Notes under the pieces: generated by a model
The model's input: the letters and a program-made list of their open reading frames with translations, nothing else
Told to the model about the DNA's origin: nothing
The model's database searches: none
Assembly: GCF_900185615.1 (NCBI RefSeq)
Contig: NZ_FYAK01000005.1
Coordinates: forward strand, 124,001 to 188,000
Origin: Photobacterium malacitanum
GTDB taxonomy: Bacteria; Pseudomonadota; Gammaproteobacteria; Enterobacterales; Vibrionaceae
DNA: 64,000 nucleotides
Direction of reading: 5' to 3'
Shown here: positions 52,333 to 63,190 of the stretch, piece after piece
How the letters are laid out: each line of letters begins with the position of its first letter
Numbering within the stretch: position 1 is the first letter of the stretch
Made by a program: the position numbers and the translations under genes

Positions 52333-52819
52333 TACTCTACTATGCTTGTTGTGTATCAGTGCACCAACATGGGCGATGAAAAGTGATACTAAACAACCCA
52401 TTTATATTGATTCAGACAGTCAACAAGTTGATATGCCGAATAATATTGTCACTTTTATCGGTAATGTTAAGTTACGCCAAGGTACGATTGATATTCGCGC
52501 CAATAAAATCGTTGTCACGCGACCAAACGCAAAATCGCAGCAACAAACCATTATGGCATATGGAAAACCAGCCACATTCCATCAAATAATGGAAGACGGT
52601 AAACCACTAGACGGTGAAGCGCTTAAAATGCGCTATGAAACCTCGACTGAACGCCTAAAGATGACAGGTAAAGCTGAACTTAATCAAGATGGTAGCAATA
52701 TTAAAGGTAATATTATTACTTACAATATTCGTGACCAACGTTTGGTAGCAGAAAGCGGTAACCAAGAGCGAGTGACCACCGTGATCTTACCAAGTCAATT
52801 AAACAATAATAAGAAATAA
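52313..52819 (+). CDS. lptA: LPS periplasmic bridge protein LptA
   Basis: Periplasmic protein whose beta-jellyroll units polymerise into the LPS bridge between LptC and LptD. The signal peptide is cleaved near PTWAMK (about residue 21). The OstA-type domain begins PIYIDSDSQQVDMPNNIVTFIGNV and repeats IDIRANKIVVTR. The length is 168 residues. It overlaps lptC and precedes lptB by nine bases. Confidence 0.95.
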   Translation: MNRLKISTLLCLLCISAPTWAMKSDTKQPIYIDSDSQQVDMPNNIVTFIGNVKLRQGTIDIRANKIVVTRPNAKSQQQTIMAYGKPATFHQIMEDGKPLDGEALKMRYETSTERLKMTGKAELNQDGSNIKGNIITYNIRDQRLVAESGNQERVTTVILPSQLNNNKK

Positions 52820-52828
52820 ACACTATTT

Positions 52829-53554
52829 ATGGCTATTCTAAAAGCTGAACACCTTGCAAAAAGTTACAACGGACGCAAAGTCGTTTCCGATGTCAGCCTT
52901 GAGGTAGAATCAGGGAAAATTGTTGGTTTACTTGGTCCAAATGGTGCTGGTAAAACCACGTCGTTTTATATGATCGTTGGCTTAGTCAGCCGTGATGAAG
53001 GTACGATCACCATTGATGATGAAGATATTAGTCTCCAGCCGATGCATAACCGTTCACGCATGGGTATTGGTTATCTACCCCAAGAGGCTTCAATTTTTCG
53101 TCGTTTAACCGTCTATGATAATTTAATGGCGGTATTAGAAACACGCAAAGAACTCACTAAAGAAGACCGCCAAGATAAAGCGGAAGAATTATTAGATGAG
53201 TTTAATATTCAACACATTCGCGATAGTTTAGGGCAAGCATTATCTGGTGGTGAGCGCCGTCGAGTTGAAATTGCACGCGCACTCGCAGCTAATCCTAAGT
53301 TTATTTTACTGGATGAACCGTTTGCCGGTGTTGACCCTATTTCAGTGATTGATATCAAGAAAATCATTAAACATTTGCGAGATCGTGGATTAGGGGTATT
53401 AATTACCGACCACAACGTTCGTGAAACACTGGATGTCTGTGAACATGCTTATATTGTAAGCCAAGGACACCTTATTGCTAACGGTACACCAGATCATGTT
53501 CTTAACCATGAACATGTAAAACGGGTTTATCTTGGTGATCAGTTCCGTCTCTAG
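52829..53554 (+). CDS. lptB: LPS export ATPase LptB
   Basis: ABC ATPase energising LPS extraction by LptBFG. Walker A GPNGAGKT is at residues 36-43, the signature [14 protein letters not shown] follows, and Walker [14 protein letters not shown] is intact. The conserved [11 protein letters not shown] segment couples to LptFG. The length is 241 residues. It precedes rpoN by 63 bases. Confidence 0.97.
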   Translation: MAILKAEHLAKSYNGRKVVSDVSLEVESGKIVGLLGPNGAGKTTSFYMIVGLVSRDEGTITIDDEDISLQPMHNRSRMGIGYLPQEASIFRRLTVYDNLMAVLETRKELTKEDRQDKAEELLDEFNIQHIRDSLGQALSGGERRRVEIARALAANPKFILLDEPFAGVDPISVIDIKKIIKHLRDRGLGVLITDHNVRETLDVCEHAYIVSQGHLIANGTPDHVLNHEHVKRVYLGDQFRL

Positions 53555-53617
53555 CATTCACCATTGGCTATTGATTACAGATAATAACAACAATAACAAT
53601 AAGGTGTATCAACGTTA

Positions 53618-55102
53618 ATGAAAACTTCGCTCCAACTTAAGCTCGGTCAACAGTTAGCAATGACGCCTCAGCTACAACAAGCTATTCGCTTGTTGCAGCT
53701 ATCTACGTTAGAACTTCAGCAAGAAATCCAAGAAGCGCTTGATGGTAACCCTCTTCTAGAGCTCGATGAAACAGTTGATGCAAATGAAGTAAGTACTAAC
53801 AATGAAACCTCAACTGCAGAACTCACCACTAACGACACCAGCGAAAATCTTGATGATATTGAGAGTTTTGATACCGCTGAAGTACTTGAAACCCGTGAGT
53901 TGCCAGCAGAGCTCCCCGTCGATAGTACCTGGGATGACGTTTACAGTGCGGGTACAGGTAGCGCAGGCATTGCTCTTGATGACGACATACCGGTTTACCA
54001 AGGGGAAACCACTGAGTCATTGCAAGACTACTTAATGTGGCAAGTCCACCTCACTCCATTCAGTGATACCGATCTAGCCATTGCGACCGCTATTATTGAT
54101 GCTGTGAATGAGAAAGGGTATCTCAGCTGTAGCACCACCGAAATTTTAGAGAATTTCGAGAATGAAGATCTAGAAATTGAGCTTGATGAAGTCGAAGCGG
54201 TTCTAAAACGCGTACAACAATTTGATCCTCTCGGAGTAGCATCTCGCAATTTACAAGAATGTTTATTGCTACAGCTTGCTACTTATCCTGAGCAGACTCA
54301 ATGGCTGACAGAAGCTAAGCTGCTATTGCGCGACCACATTAACTTATTAGGTAATCGTGATTACCGTCAGCTAATGCGTGAAACTAAACTTAAGGAGCCT
54401 GAGCTTAAAGCGGTCATGGAACTGATTCATAGCTTAGATCCTCGCCCTGGTAACCATGTCGTTTCAACTGAAACTGAATACGTTATTCCTGATGTATCAG
54501 TCTTTAAAGAACAGGGTAAATGGGTCGTTAGCATTAACCCTGATAGTATTCCACGCATCAAAGTTAATCAGCAATATGCCGCATTAAGTAATAACACTCG
54601 CAATAGTGCTGATGGCCAGTTTATTCGTACCCACCTTCAAGACGCAAAATGGCTGATTAAAAGCCTTGAAAGTCGAAATGAAACCTTATTGAAGGTTGCT
54701 CGTTGTATTGTTGAACAACAACAAGACTTTTTTGAGTTTGGTGAAGAAGCCATGAAACCAATGGTGCTTAACGATATTGCTCTTGCGGTTGAAATGCACG
54801 AATCCACCATATCCCGAGTCACAACCCAAAAATATATGCATACGCCTCGGGGTATTTTTGAATTGAAATACTTCTTCTCAAGTCATGTCAGTACGGATAA
54901 TGGCGGTGAATGTTCATCGACTGCTATTCGCGCACTGGTGAAGAAACTTGTTGCTGCTGAAAATCAGGCTAAACCCCTGAGTGACAGCAAAATTGCGACT
55001 TTATTGGCAGAACAAGGGATCATGGTAGCAAGGCGAACTATCGCTAAATACCGTGAATCGCTTGGAATTCCGCCATCAAATCAGCGAAAATGTCTGATCT
55101 AA
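53618..55102 (+). CDS. rpoN: RNA polymerase sigma-54 factor RpoN
   Basis: Alternative sigma factor for nitrogen, flagellar and other enhancer-dependent promoters. The Gln-rich activator-interacting region I ([26 protein letters not shown], about residues 4-30, shown only in part) is followed by an acidic region II, core-binding region and the RpoN box [15 protein letters not shown] near the C-terminus. The length is 494 residues. It overlaps only the upstream extension of the hpf frame. Confidence 0.97.
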   Translation: MKTSLQLKLGQQLAMTPQLQQAIRLLQLSTLELQQEIQEALDGNPLLELDETVDANEVSTNNETSTAELTTNDTSENLDDIESFDTAEVLETRELPAELPVDSTWDDVYSAGTGSAGIALDDDIPVYQGETTESLQDYLMWQVHLTPFSDTDLAIATAIIDAVNEKGYLSCSTTEILENFENEDLEIELDEVEAVLKRVQQFDPLGVASRNLQECLLLQLATYPEQTQWLTEAKLLLRDHINLLGNRDYRQLMRETKLKEPELKAVMELIHSLDPRPGNHVVSTETEYVIPDVSVFKEQGKWVVSINPDSIPRIKVNQQYAALSNNTRNSADGQFIRTHLQDAKWLIKSLESRNETLLKVARCIVEQQQDFFEFGEEAMKPMVLNDIALAVEMHESTISRVTTQKYMHTPRGIFELKYFFSSHVSTDNGGECSSTAIRALVKKLVAAENQAKPLSDSKIATLLAEQGIMVARRTIAKYRESLGIPPSNQRKCLI

Positions 55103-55134
55103 CTCAGATCAGCGCCAACAAAAGGAAGACGTCT

Positions 55135-55422
55135 ATGCAAATCAATATTACCGGACACCATGTTGATGTAACCGATTCTTTGCGCGAATATGTCAGTACT
55201 AAGTTTGAAAAACTAGAGCGCTTTTTCGACAAAATCAATAACGTTCAAGTGATCTTAAATGTCGAAAAGCTGCAACAAATTGCAGAAGCAACATTACATA
55301 TAAATTCAGGAGAAATCCACGCTAAAGCTGATTCTGAAAATATGTATGCCGCGATTGACGAATTGACTGATAAACTGGTCCGTCAATTAAACAAACACAA
55401 AGATAAACTCAATAGTCACTAA
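55135..55422 (+). CDS. hpf: Ribosome hibernation promoting factor (short form)
   Basis: Short HPF that promotes 100S dimer formation in stationary phase. From ATG 55135 the product is MQINITGHHVDVTDSLREYV and has 95 residues, equal to the short HPF family; AAAGGAAG lies upstream. The frame opens 15 codons earlier inside rpoN, but that extension is unlike HPF. It follows rpoN by 32 bases. Confidence 0.96.
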   Translation: MQINITGHHVDVTDSLREYVSTKFEKLERFFDKINNVQVILNVEKLQQIAEATLHINSGEIHAKADSENMYAAIDELTDKLVRQLNKHKDKLNSH

Positions 55423-55424
55423 TC

Positions 55425-55874
55425 ATGCAACTGAGTAACGTATTGAGCTTGGACTGTACTAAAAGTGCAGTCCCTTGCTCCAGTAAAAAACGCGCGCTAG
55501 AGCTCATCAGTGAGATCGCGGCAACACATCTTGATCAAAATCCACAACCATTATTTGAATGTATGCTCAATCGTGAAAAATTGGGTACCACAGGTATTGG
55601 TAATGGCATTGCAATCCCTCATGGTCGAATCAGTAACAGTGATCACGCGATAGCTGTACTTATTCAATGCCAAGAACCCATAGACTTTGATGCCATTGAT
55701 GGTCAACCAATTGATCTGTTATTTGCCCTGTTAGTTCCTGAAGAACAATGTAAAGAACACTTATCAACCCTTGCAAGCATGGCTGAAAAATTGGGTAATA
55801 AGAAAATTTGCAAGCAATTACGCAATGCAACAACCGATCAAGAATTATATGACATACTGATTAATGAACAATAA
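55425..55874 (+). CDS. ptsN: Nitrogen PTS enzyme IIA
   Basis: Phosphoacceptor protein of the nitrogen-related phosphotransferase system, a regulator of potassium and stress responses in relatives. The phosphorylated His is at about residue 66 (GIAIPHGRI). The length is 149 residues. It starts two bases after hpf. npr, its phosphoryl donor, lies two genes downstream. Confidence 0.95.
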   Translation: MQLSNVLSLDCTKSAVPCSSKKRALELISEIAATHLDQNPQPLFECMLNREKLGTTGIGNGIAIPHGRISNSDHAIAVLIQCQEPIDFDAIDGQPIDLLFALLVPEEQCKEHLSTLASMAEKLGNKKICKQLRNATTDQELYDILINEQ

Positions 55875-55910
55875 ATCAGTCCCAAAAAACCAAAAAAAGG
55901 TAGCTAAACC

Positions 55911-56762
55911 ATGAGGTTAATGGTTGTTAGTGGCCGCTCAGGTTCGGGAAAATCGGTCGCGCTACGCGTGCTAGAAGATTTAGGATATTACTGTGTTGAT
56001 AACCTTCCCGTACACCTACTGCCACAATTTGTAAATGATATAGCCAATAACGAACAAGATATTGCTGTTAGCATCGATATTCGTAATATGCCCCCCCATC
56101 AAGGTGAGCTTGAGGCCATTTTTAAAAATTTAGCCAGTGATGTTGATATCAACGTTATTTTTCTTGATGCTGATGATAAAGAACTGGTCAAACGCTACAG
56201 TGAAACACGCCGTTTACATCCTCTATCTCGGCATAATATGAGCTTAGAACAAGCGATTCAATCTGAAAGCGCGTTACTAAGTGAGCTTAAAGAACATGCC
56301 GATCTCGTCATTGATACCACCAACCGTTCAATTCACGATTTAAGTGAAACGGTCCGCGCGCGAGTACTTGGCCGTGAAGCGCGTGAATTGATTTTAGTCT
56401 TTGAATCTTTTGGCTTTAAACATGGTCTTCCTTCAGATGCTGATTACGTATTTGATGTCCGTTTCTTACCAAACCCGCATTGGGTGCCAGAGCTCAAACC
56501 ACAAACGGGTCTTGATCAAGGTGTTAAAGATTTCTTAGCTGCTCACGCTGAAGTCAATAAACTTAATTACCAATTGCGTAATTTCATTGAAACTTGGTTA
56601 CCGATGCTAGAAAAGAATAACCGTAGTTATGTTACGGTTGCTATTGGCTGTACCGGTGGACAACATCGTTCAGTTTATATCGCCCAGCAACTAGCTGACT
56701 ATTTTACTCAGCAAGGCCAACAAGTGCAGGTACGTCACCGCACGCTGGAAAATTATAAATGA
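55911..56762 (+). CDS. rapZ: RNase adapter protein RapZ
   Basis: RNA-binding adapter that in E. coli directs RNase E to the small RNA GlmZ and so controls glucosamine-6-phosphate synthase. The N-terminal P-loop GRSGSGKS is at residues 8-15. The C-terminal domain has [13 protein letters not shown], typical of the family. The length is 283 residues. Its end overlaps npr by four bases. Confidence 0.96.
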   Translation: MRLMVVSGRSGSGKSVALRVLEDLGYYCVDNLPVHLLPQFVNDIANNEQDIAVSIDIRNMPPHQGELEAIFKNLASDVDINVIFLDADDKELVKRYSETRRLHPLSRHNMSLEQAIQSESALLSELKEHADLVIDTTNRSIHDLSETVRARVLGREARELILVFESFGFKHGLPSDADYVFDVRFLPNPHWVPELKPQTGLDQGVKDFLAAHAEVNKLNYQLRNFIETWLPMLEKNNRSYVTVAIGCTGGQHRSVYIAQQLADYFTQQGQQVQVRHRTLENYK

Positions 56763-57031
56763 CCATCAGTCGTGAATTATTTATACGTAATCGGCTCGGG
56801 CTTCATGCTCGAGCCGCAATTAAGTTAGTTGAGCTAGCCCAAAGCTTTGAAGCGGTTATTACTATCACCAATGGTACTAACAGTGCCACTGCTGATAGTG
56901 TAATGGGATTATTGATGCTTGATTCTGCTCAAGGCCAAAAAATCATGGTCAGTGCTGAAGGTCAAGATGCGCAATCAGCCCTGATTGCGGTTGCCAATCT
57001 CATTGAAGCTGGCTTTGACGAAGATAATTAA
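56759..57031 (+). CDS. npr: Nitrogen PTS phosphocarrier protein NPr
   Basis: HPr-like phosphocarrier that passes phosphate from enzyme I-Ntr to PtsN. The active His is at residue 16 ([13 protein letters not shown]). The regulatory serine region [15 protein letters not shown] is present. The length is 90 residues. The start overlaps rapZ by four bases. Confidence 0.95.
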   Translation: MTISRELFIRNRLGLHARAAIKLVELAQSFEAVITITNGTNSATADSVMGLLMLDSAQGQKIMVSAEGQDAQSALIAVANLIEAGFDEDN

Positions 57032-57318
57032 TAGCCTATCTCACTAACAATCAATCTTTGATGATAAATTGTGGTTTGTTTTTTTTAGTTTAATGACTTT
57101 TTTTTGCGTGTGATAGATTATCATCTAATACGCCTTTTAGTGCGTTATTGGTAGAGAAAAAGCATGAAAAGTAGCTATCTCACCATGTTTTTCATGCGTA
57201 TGGGCTATACTTTGCCATTTTATGGCGAATTAAATATCAATCAGCACAAGACAAAAGCTAACTGATTACGTTAAAATTCAGCTTATTGCGCCATCAAATA
57301 TAAGTGGGCCTAATACCT
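57032..57318. other. npr-mgtE intergenic region with inverted repeats
   Basis: A GCATGAAAA / TTTTCATGC inverted repeat (57162-57170 and 57189-57197, 9 bp, loop 18) lies about 120 bases before mgtE, after an AT-rich section with T-runs. No terminator with a clean stem ends the rpoN-npr run. I do not recognise a Mg-sensing M-box riboswitch in this leader. Confidence 0.55.
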
Positions 57319-58680
57319 ATGGCGGATGTATTAGAACAAGATCAAACCCATCACACACTCCAAGAAGTCAACAAAGCGCTTGAAAACGGTATGTTTGTCC
57401 ATGTTCGACGGTTACTCCAAGATATGGAGCCGGAGGATATTGCTCATCTGTTAGAAGCATCACCACCGAAAGAACGTCAAGTCTTATGGCAATTGACGGA
57501 TCCGGAAGAGCAAGGTGAAATTCTTGATGAACTTTCTGAAGATGTAAAAGATGGTATCGTCTCGCAAATGGAGCCAGAGAAGCTGGCTGCTGTTACCGAG
57601 GGGATGGAAAGCGATGATGTCGCATACGTACTTCGTAGCCTCTCTGATGAGCGTTACCAAGAAGTATTGGCACAAATGGATGCCACCGATCGTCATCGTA
57701 TTGAAGCAGCACTCGCCTATCCGGAAGATACAGCCGGTGGCATGATGAGTACTGACTTTATCACGATTCGTGGTGACGTAACTGCCGATGTGGTATTACG
57801 TTATTTACGTATGCGTGGTGAACTTCCAGAGGCTACTGACTCTCTGTATGTAATAGATGAAAAACAAATTTTAATTGGTCACCTATCACTATCAACCTTG
57901 ATCACAACTCAACCTGACATCGAAATTAAAGATGTGATGGAAGATGCTGATGAAGCGATTGCGGTTGATATGGCTGACAGTGAAATAGCCAATATCTTTG
58001 AACGTCGAAATTGGATTTCAGCGCCGGTCGTTGATGCTAATAATCACCTTGTCGGTCGTATTACTATCGATGACGTGGTTGACTTGATCCGTGAAGAAGC
58101 GGAACACTCGATGATGTCCATGGCTGGTATGGATGACGACGAAGATACCTTTGCACCGGTATTAAAATCGGCCAAAAGCCGTAGTATTTGGTTAGGTGTT
58201 AACGTTCTAACGGCTTTAGCTGCAGCCTCTGTTTCCAACATGTTTGAAAACACTTTACAACAGATGGCAACGGTAGCGGTATTGATGACGATTGTACCAT
58301 CAATGGGTGGTGTTGCTGGTAACCAAACCGTAGCACTGGTTATTCGTGGTCTTGCTGTTGGCCATATCGGTGATACCAATACAGGCTGGTTATTGAGTAA
58401 AGAAGCACGCGTGGGATTAATTAATGGTTTTGTATGGGCATTAATTATCGGCTTGGTGGTCTTTGTCTGGAAAGGCAGCTTGATACTTGGTGCGATCATG
58501 GCAGGAGCAATGCTAGCAAACTTATTTGTTGCTGGTGTGGCTGGAGTATTAATTCCCATTGGGCTTAAAAAACTCAAAATTGACCCCGCACTTGCTGGCG
58601 GTATGGCACTGACAACCTGTACTGATATTGTCGGCTTAATGGTGTTTTTAGGTTTAGCTACGGTCTTTATTACGCCTTAA
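57319..58680 (+). CDS. mgtE: Magnesium transporter MgtE
   Basis: Mg2+ channel of the MgtE/SLC41 family. The acidic N-terminal domain (about residues 20-125), two CBS domains (about 130-255) and five C-terminal membrane helices are in order. The pore-lining signature includes GGVAGNQTVALVIRG. ATG 57319 gives 453 residues; the frame opens with GTG 57304. Neither has a strong ribosome-binding site. Confidence 0.95.
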   Translation: MADVLEQDQTHHTLQEVNKALENGMFVHVRRLLQDMEPEDIAHLLEASPPKERQVLWQLTDPEEQGEILDELSEDVKDGIVSQMEPEKLAAVTEGMESDDVAYVLRSLSDERYQEVLAQMDATDRHRIEAALAYPEDTAGGMMSTDFITIRGDVTADVVLRYLRMRGELPEATDSLYVIDEKQILIGHLSLSTLITTQPDIEIKDVMEDADEAIAVDMADSEIANIFERRNWISAPVVDANNHLVGRITIDDVVDLIREEAEHSMMSMAGMDDDEDTFAPVLKSAKSRSIWLGVNVLTALAAASVSNMFENTLQQMATVAVLMTIVPSMGGVAGNQTVALVIRGLAVGHIGDTNTGWLLSKEARVGLINGFVWALIIGLVVFVWKGSLILGAIMAGAMLANLFVAGVAGVLIPIGLKKLKIDPALAGGMALTTCTDIVGLMVFLGLATVFITP

Positions 58681-58697
58681 CCTGTGATAATTCGTGA

Positions 58698-58738
58698 ATA
58701 AAAAAAGTCCAAATCAAGTACTTGATTTGGACTTTTTT
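58698..58738. terminator. Bidirectional terminator between mgtE and pmbA
   Basis: A perfect 30-base palindrome (58705-58734, arms AAGTCCAAATCAAGT and its complement) with A-run and T-run on opposite sides. It serves both convergent genes. Confidence 0.92.
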
Positions 58739-58768
58739 ATTGGGAAAAAATCACGTCATAAACAACGA

Positions 58769-60112
58769 TTATTCACCGGCAATTTTCATTGAATCTAACA
58801 ACATTGATCCGGTAAGGATCTGGCTGCGCATCTCAGTATCACTGCCAATAGCAACAATATTTTGCATCATATCTTTAAGATTACCGGCAATGGTAATTTC
58901 AGAAACCGGATATTGAATCTGACCATTCTCAACCCAGAAGCCAGCAGCACCACGCGAGTAATCGCCTGTGATAATGTTAACTCCTTGGCCCATCAACTCA
59001 GTCACCAACAAACCACGATCCATCTTCTTTAGCATTTGCTCAAAGCTTTCACCTGTTGATGATACTAACCAGTTATGAATACCACCTGCATGGCCTGTTG
59101 GCTGCATCTTCATTTTACGCGCCGCATAGCTGGTCAATAAATATGTCTGTAGCGCGCCATCGGTGATGATTTCACGATCATAAGTTGCCAAACCTTCACT
59201 ATCAAACGGGGTACTTGCCATGCCACGCAGAATATGAGGACGTTCACTGATATTTAACCACTCAGGGAAAATCTGCTCGCCAAGTTTATCAAGTAAAAAT
59301 GATGACTTGCGGTATAAATTCGCGCCGCTAATACCCATCACTAAATGACCAAATAATCCTGTCGCAATATCAGCAGCAAACATCACTGGAGCTTCACGCG
59401 TAGTCAGTTTTTGTGGATCAATTCGGCTGACAGTACGCTCTGCTGCATGACGACCAACACGTTCAGGCGTCCACATATCAGAGGCTAAACGTGAAGTAGT
59501 ATAGCTATAATCACGCTCCATATTGCCATTTTTACCTTCACCGATAACGCAGCAACTAATGCTATGACGGCTAGAGGCATAACTGGCTAACATGCCGTGA
59601 CTATTACCATAAACACGGACACCATAGTGACTGTCATAGCTTGCACCATCACTTTGTTTTACGCGCGGATCAAATGCTAATGCCGCTTCTTCAGCGGCAA
59701 TCGCAACAGCTGCTGCATGATCTGGCTCAGGCTCGTCAGGGTGAAACAAGTCTAAATCCGGAATATCACGTGCCATCAATTCCGCAGGGCCAGGGCCTGC
59801 AAACGGATCTTCAGAAGTATAATTTGCAATATCTAGCGCAGCCGCTACAGTTTGAGCAATAGCCGCTTCACTTAAGTCTGATGTTGAGGCACTGCCTTTA
59901 CGGTTACCGCGATAAACGGTAATGCCAAGCGCACCATCGCTATTAAATTCAACATTTTCAACTTCACACATGCGAGTTGAGACACTGATACCTGTTGTTT
60001 TGTTAATGGCTACTTCGGCTGCATCAGCCTGTTTACCAGCAACTTCAAGCGCTTTTGCTACCGCAGCTTCAAGTTCAACACGCTGATGAGCAACCTGTTC
60101 TCTTACATCCAT
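58769..60112 (-). CDS. pmbA: Metalloprotease subunit PmbA/TldE
   Basis: Partner of TldD in a heterodimeric zinc protease that, in E. coli, matures microcin B17 and degrades the CcdA antitoxin. The 447-residue product has the TldD/PmbA fold, with [21 protein letters not shown] (in part) and the C-terminal [15 protein letters not shown] signature. It lacks the HExxxH motif, as expected for PmbA. tldD lies beyond darP on the same strand. Confidence 0.95.
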   Translation of the reverse strand: MDVREQVAHQRVELEAAVAKALEVAGKQADAAEVAINKTTGISVSTRMCEVENVEFNSDGALGITVYRGNRKGSASTSDLSEAAIAQTVAAALDIANYTSEDPFAGPGPAELMARDIPDLDLFHPDEPEPDHAAAVAIAAEEAALAFDPRVKQSDGASYDSHYGVRVYGNSHGMLASYASSRHSISCCVIGEGKNGNMERDYSYTTSRLASDMWTPERVGRHAAERTVSRIDPQKLTTREAPVMFAADIATGLFGHLVMGISGANLYRKSSFLLDKLGEQIFPEWLNISERPHILRGMASTPFDSEGLATYDREIITDGALQTYLLTSYAARKMKMQPTGHAGGIHNWLVSSTGESFEQMLKKMDRGLLVTELMGQGVNIITGDYSRGAAGFWVENGQIQYPVSEITIAGNLKDMMQNIVAIGSDTEMRSQILTGSMLLDSMKIAGE

Positions 60113-60226
60113 ACAATCACTTAAGGTTAGGGTTTAGCTTATTAGTTATAGAATAATGTAATTTACGCCCAAAATCGTTATTAAACTGATAAAATAGAAC
60201 TATTGATACAATGAGTGAGCCCATTT

Positions 60227-60751
60227 ATGAGCCGTAAAAACAAAAAAGCCCCTTGGGATGAAGAAGAAGAAATCATCTGGGTAAGTAAGTCTGAAATGAA
60301 ACGCGACATGGAAGAGTTGCAAAAAATTGGTGAAGCACTAGTTGAGCTAACACCTAACGCACTAGCAAAAGTGCCATTAGATGACGAAATGATGATCGCA
60401 ATTAAAGACGCCCAACGCTTTAGTAAAGAAGCACGCCGTCGTCAATTGCAATTTATTGGTAAGCAGATGCGTCACTTGGATCTAGAACCGATCCAAGCAG
60501 CACTTGATAAATTAAACAATAAGCACTCACAACACACTGTTGCCCTTAAAAAGCTTGAAATCAAACGTGATAAGCTGATTGAAAATGGTGACAGCATGTT
60601 AAATGCAATTATGGTTGATCATCCAAACGCTGATCGCCAACACCTGCGCCAATTGATGCGTCAAGCAGCCAAAGAAAAGGCTCAGGAAAAACCAGGCAAA
60701 GCGTATCGTGAGATATTTCAGTGCCTAAAAGCGCTCTACCTTGATGACTAA
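60227..60751 (+). CDS. darP: Ribosome-associated protein DarP (YjgA)
   Basis: Small basic protein that associates with the 50S subunit and aids late assembly in E. coli. From ATG 60227 the product has 174 residues and starts [23 protein letters not shown], the usual start; GTG 60215 would add four residues. The family core [19 protein letters not shown] is at about residues 40-60. It sits between pmbA and tldD on the other strand, as in E. coli relatives. Confidence 0.95.
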   Translation: MSRKNKKAPWDEEEEIIWVSKSEMKRDMEELQKIGEALVELTPNALAKVPLDDEMMIAIKDAQRFSKEARRRQLQFIGKQMRHLDLEPIQAALDKLNNKHSQHTVALKKLEIKRDKLIENGDSMLNAIMVDHPNADRQHLRQLMRQAAKEKAQEKPGKAYREIFQCLKALYLDD

Positions 60752-60780
60752 TTAGCGTCATTAACAGTAACGAATAACAA

Positions 60781-60812
60781 AAATGCCAGCATGACTGCTG
60801 GCATTTTTATTT
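60781..60812. terminator. Terminator between darP and tldD
   Basis: AAATGCCAGCA (60781-60791) and TGCTGGCATTT (60796-60806) form an 11-bp stem with a four-base loop, followed by TTT on the plus strand and A/T on the other. It can act in both directions. Confidence 0.88.
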
Positions 60813-60840
60813 CTTTGCGGCGCTCAGACAGCGCCAACTG

Positions 60841-62289
60841 TTATTCAGTACCACCCACTGTCATTGAGTCAATCTTCAATGTGGGCTGACCAACGCCAAC
60901 AGGTACGCTCTGGCCGGCTTTACCACACACACCGACACCACGGTCAATATCAAGATCGTTACCGACCATCGACACCTGCTGCATCGCTTCAATGCCACTA
61001 CCAATTAAGGTCGCACCTTTAATAGGACGAGTAACTTTACCGTTTTCAATTAAGTAAGCTTCTGAAGCAGAGAAGACAAATTTACCAGAAGTAATATCTA
61101 CCTGACCACCGCCAAAGTTGGGGGCGTAGATACCATGTTTAACACTGGCTATGATTTCTTCTGGTGTATGTTCACCAGGCAACATATAAGTATTGGTCAT
61201 GCGTGGCATTGGTAAATGGGCATAGGATTCACGACGACCATTACCTGTAGGTGCAACCCCCATTAAACGAGCGTTTAACTTATCTTGCATATAGCCTTTA
61301 AGTTTACCGCCTTCGATCAGTACATTATGTTGAGCAGGTGTACCTTCATCATCAATATTGATTGAACCACGACGATCAACTAACGTACCATCATCGACAA
61401 TGGTACATAATGGCGAAGTCACTTGCTGCCCTATTTGACCGGCAAACATTGACGAACCTTTACGGTTAAAATCACCTTCTAAACCGTGCCCAACCGCTTC
61501 ATGCAATAACACCCCTGGCCAACCTGCACCAAGAACAATCGGCATGGTTCCAGCAGGCGCTGCATCAGCCTCAAGGTTAACCAATGCTTGACGAATCGCC
61601 TCATCGGCAAAAAAGATCGCTTGGCTTTTACCACTTGCATCTTGTGCTAGAAATGTCTCGTAGCCATAACGACCACCGCCACCAGCGCTACCACGTTCAC
61701 GCTTATCACCTTTTTCAACCAGAACACTGATCGATAACCGCACTAATGGACGAATGTCTGCTGCATAAGTGCCATCTAATGCTGCCACCAGCACTTCTTC
61801 ATAAACACCGTTAATACTGGCAGAGACTTCAGTCACTAGCGGCTCTTTAGTACGAATATAGCGATCTATTTCTTCAAGCAAGGCTATTTTTTGGTATTTA
61901 TCAAAGCTACCGAGTGGATTAATCGCAGAGTAAATGCCTGACGATGCCATTGGTGCAAATGTCTGAACCTTACCGTTACCACCTTGACGTACAATGCCAC
62001 GTGCAGCTTTGGCGCTTTGAGTGAGTGCTAATGAGTTAATTTGATCTGAGTAAGCAAAACCGGTTTTCTCACCCGCAACAGCACGCACACCAACACCACG
62101 ATCAATGTTAAACGAACCGTCTTTAATGATACTGTCTTCTAAAACTAATGATTCATGCCAGCATGACTGAAAATAAATATCAGCATAATCAACATCACGA
62201 GTAGCAATTAAGCCAAGAATGTTATGCAATTCATCACGACCAAGACCTGACTGGTCAAGCATGGTACTTTCTACTGTGTTAAGGGTCAT
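60841..62289 (-). CDS. tldD: Zinc metalloprotease subunit TldD
   Basis: Catalytic subunit of the TldD-PmbA(TldE) peptidase. The zinc-binding HEAVGH is at residues 263-268 and is followed by [12 protein letters not shown]. Later Cys in [14 protein letters not shown] completes the site in known structures. The length is 482 residues. It follows the nitrilase gene by 14 bases, suggesting a yhdP-nit-tldD transcript. Confidence 0.96.
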   Translation of the reverse strand: MTLNTVESTMLDQSGLGRDELHNILGLIATRDVDYADIYFQSCWHESLVLEDSIIKDGSFNIDRGVGVRAVAGEKTGFAYSDQINSLALTQSAKAARGIVRQGGNGKVQTFAPMASSGIYSAINPLGSFDKYQKIALLEEIDRYIRTKEPLVTEVSASINGVYEEVLVAALDGTYAADIRPLVRLSISVLVEKGDKRERGSAGGGGRYGYETFLAQDASGKSQAIFFADEAIRQALVNLEADAAPAGTMPIVLGAGWPGVLLHEAVGHGLEGDFNRKGSSMFAGQIGQQVTSPLCTIVDDGTLVDRRGSINIDDEGTPAQHNVLIEGGKLKGYMQDKLNARLMGVAPTGNGRRESYAHLPMPRMTNTYMLPGEHTPEEIIASVKHGIYAPNFGGGQVDITSGKFVFSASEAYLIENGKVTRPIKGATLIGSGIEAMQQVSMVGNDLDIDRGVGVCGKAGQSVPVGVGQPTLKIDSMTVGGTE

Positions 62290-62303
62290 TAATTTGCTCT
62301 TAA

Positions 62304-63125
62304 TTATTGAATATGACTGAACACCAAGCGAGCATGATCAGCCACTGGCATATTGGTACGGATCTTATTTGCTAATTGTAAATCAACATTTGCTGTCAGG
62401 ACACCCGTTCCTTGTTGTTGGCAAGCAACCACTTGTCCCCATGGATCAACAATCATTGAATGTCCCCACGTTTCTCGCGTTTCATTGTGCTCGCCCCATT
62501 GCGCTGCAGCCACAACCCAACACTGCGTTTCAATCGCTCGCGCTCGAACTAGCACTTCCCAATGAGCACGCCCAGTTAACTTAGTAAATGCTGCAGGAAT
62601 AACAATAATATCAGCACCTTGCTGACGTAACTCGCCATAAAGTTGTGGAAAACGAATGTCATAACAAATCGATAATCCAAGCTTGCCAAATGGGGTATCG
62701 ATAACTTTTATATCATCGCCGGCCTTAAAAGTGTCTGATTCTCGATAACTCTGATGTTTATCAGCAACATCGACATCAAACATATGCATTTTATTATAAT
62801 GCGCCTGAATTTTACCGTGATCATCAAACAGCACCGCAGTGGTGGTAATGCTACCATCAGGCTGTAAAATTGGCATTGAGCCGATCAGTAACCAAATCCC
62901 TAACTGATGCGCAAACTGAGATAATTGCTGTTGCAGCGGACCATCACCAAGGGGTTCAGCCCAACGTCGGTAGTCTGCTTTACTACCAAAAACAACGCTA
63001 TTTTCAGGAGTAACAACTAACTTAGCCCCTTGGAGTTGTAACCCTTGCATAAACTTCTTTAATTGGCTCAGGTTACGCTCAGGATCAGTGCCTGAATTCA
63101 TTTGTACTACACCAATCTTTGTCAT
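62304..63125 (-). CDS. Nitrilase-superfamily carbon-nitrogen hydrolase
   Basis: Cytoplasmic C-N hydrolase with the full triad: Glu41 (TPENS), Lys112 (YNKMHMFD) and Cys154 (SICYDIRFP). The 273 residues resemble the Nit1-type branch, whose members hydrolyse deaminated glutathione, so that is the best guess for the substrate. Omega-amidase is a less likely alternative. Its place between yhdP and tldD is common in Vibrio-like genomes. Confidence 0.88.
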   Translation of the reverse strand: MTKIGVVQMNSGTDPERNLSQLKKFMQGLQLQGAKLVVTPENSVVFGSKADYRRWAEPLGDGPLQQQLSQFAHQLGIWLLIGSMPILQPDGSITTTAVLFDDHGKIQAHYNKMHMFDVDVADKHQSYRESDTFKAGDDIKVIDTPFGKLGLSICYDIRFPQLYGELRQQGADIIVIPAAFTKLTGRAHWEVLVRARAIETQCWVVAAAQWGEHNETRETWGHSMIVDPWGQVVACQQQGTGVLTANVDLQLANKIRTNMPVADHARLVFSHIQ

Positions 63126-63190
63126 GGCTATCTCCCTGAACGATAAATAAAATCAATTATATTCATTGCTACCGTAACCAAAGTAACAGC

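Noticed and set aside
55090-55134. N-terminal extension of hpf inside rpoN.
   Set aside because: The start at 55135 has a good ribosome-binding site and gives the standard 95-residue short HPF.
57032-57318. M-box riboswitch before mgtE.
   Set aside because: The conserved M-box core could not be recognised; only a simple inverted repeat is visible.
58044-58577. 177-codon frame antisense to mgtE.
   Set aside because: Shadow of a strongly conserved transporter gene; repeated Ala/Pro/Thr content follows from the sense codons.
58769-60112. pmbA as a decayed protease because it lacks HExxxH.
   Set aside because: Lack of the zinc motif is normal for PmbA/TldE, and the gene is full length.
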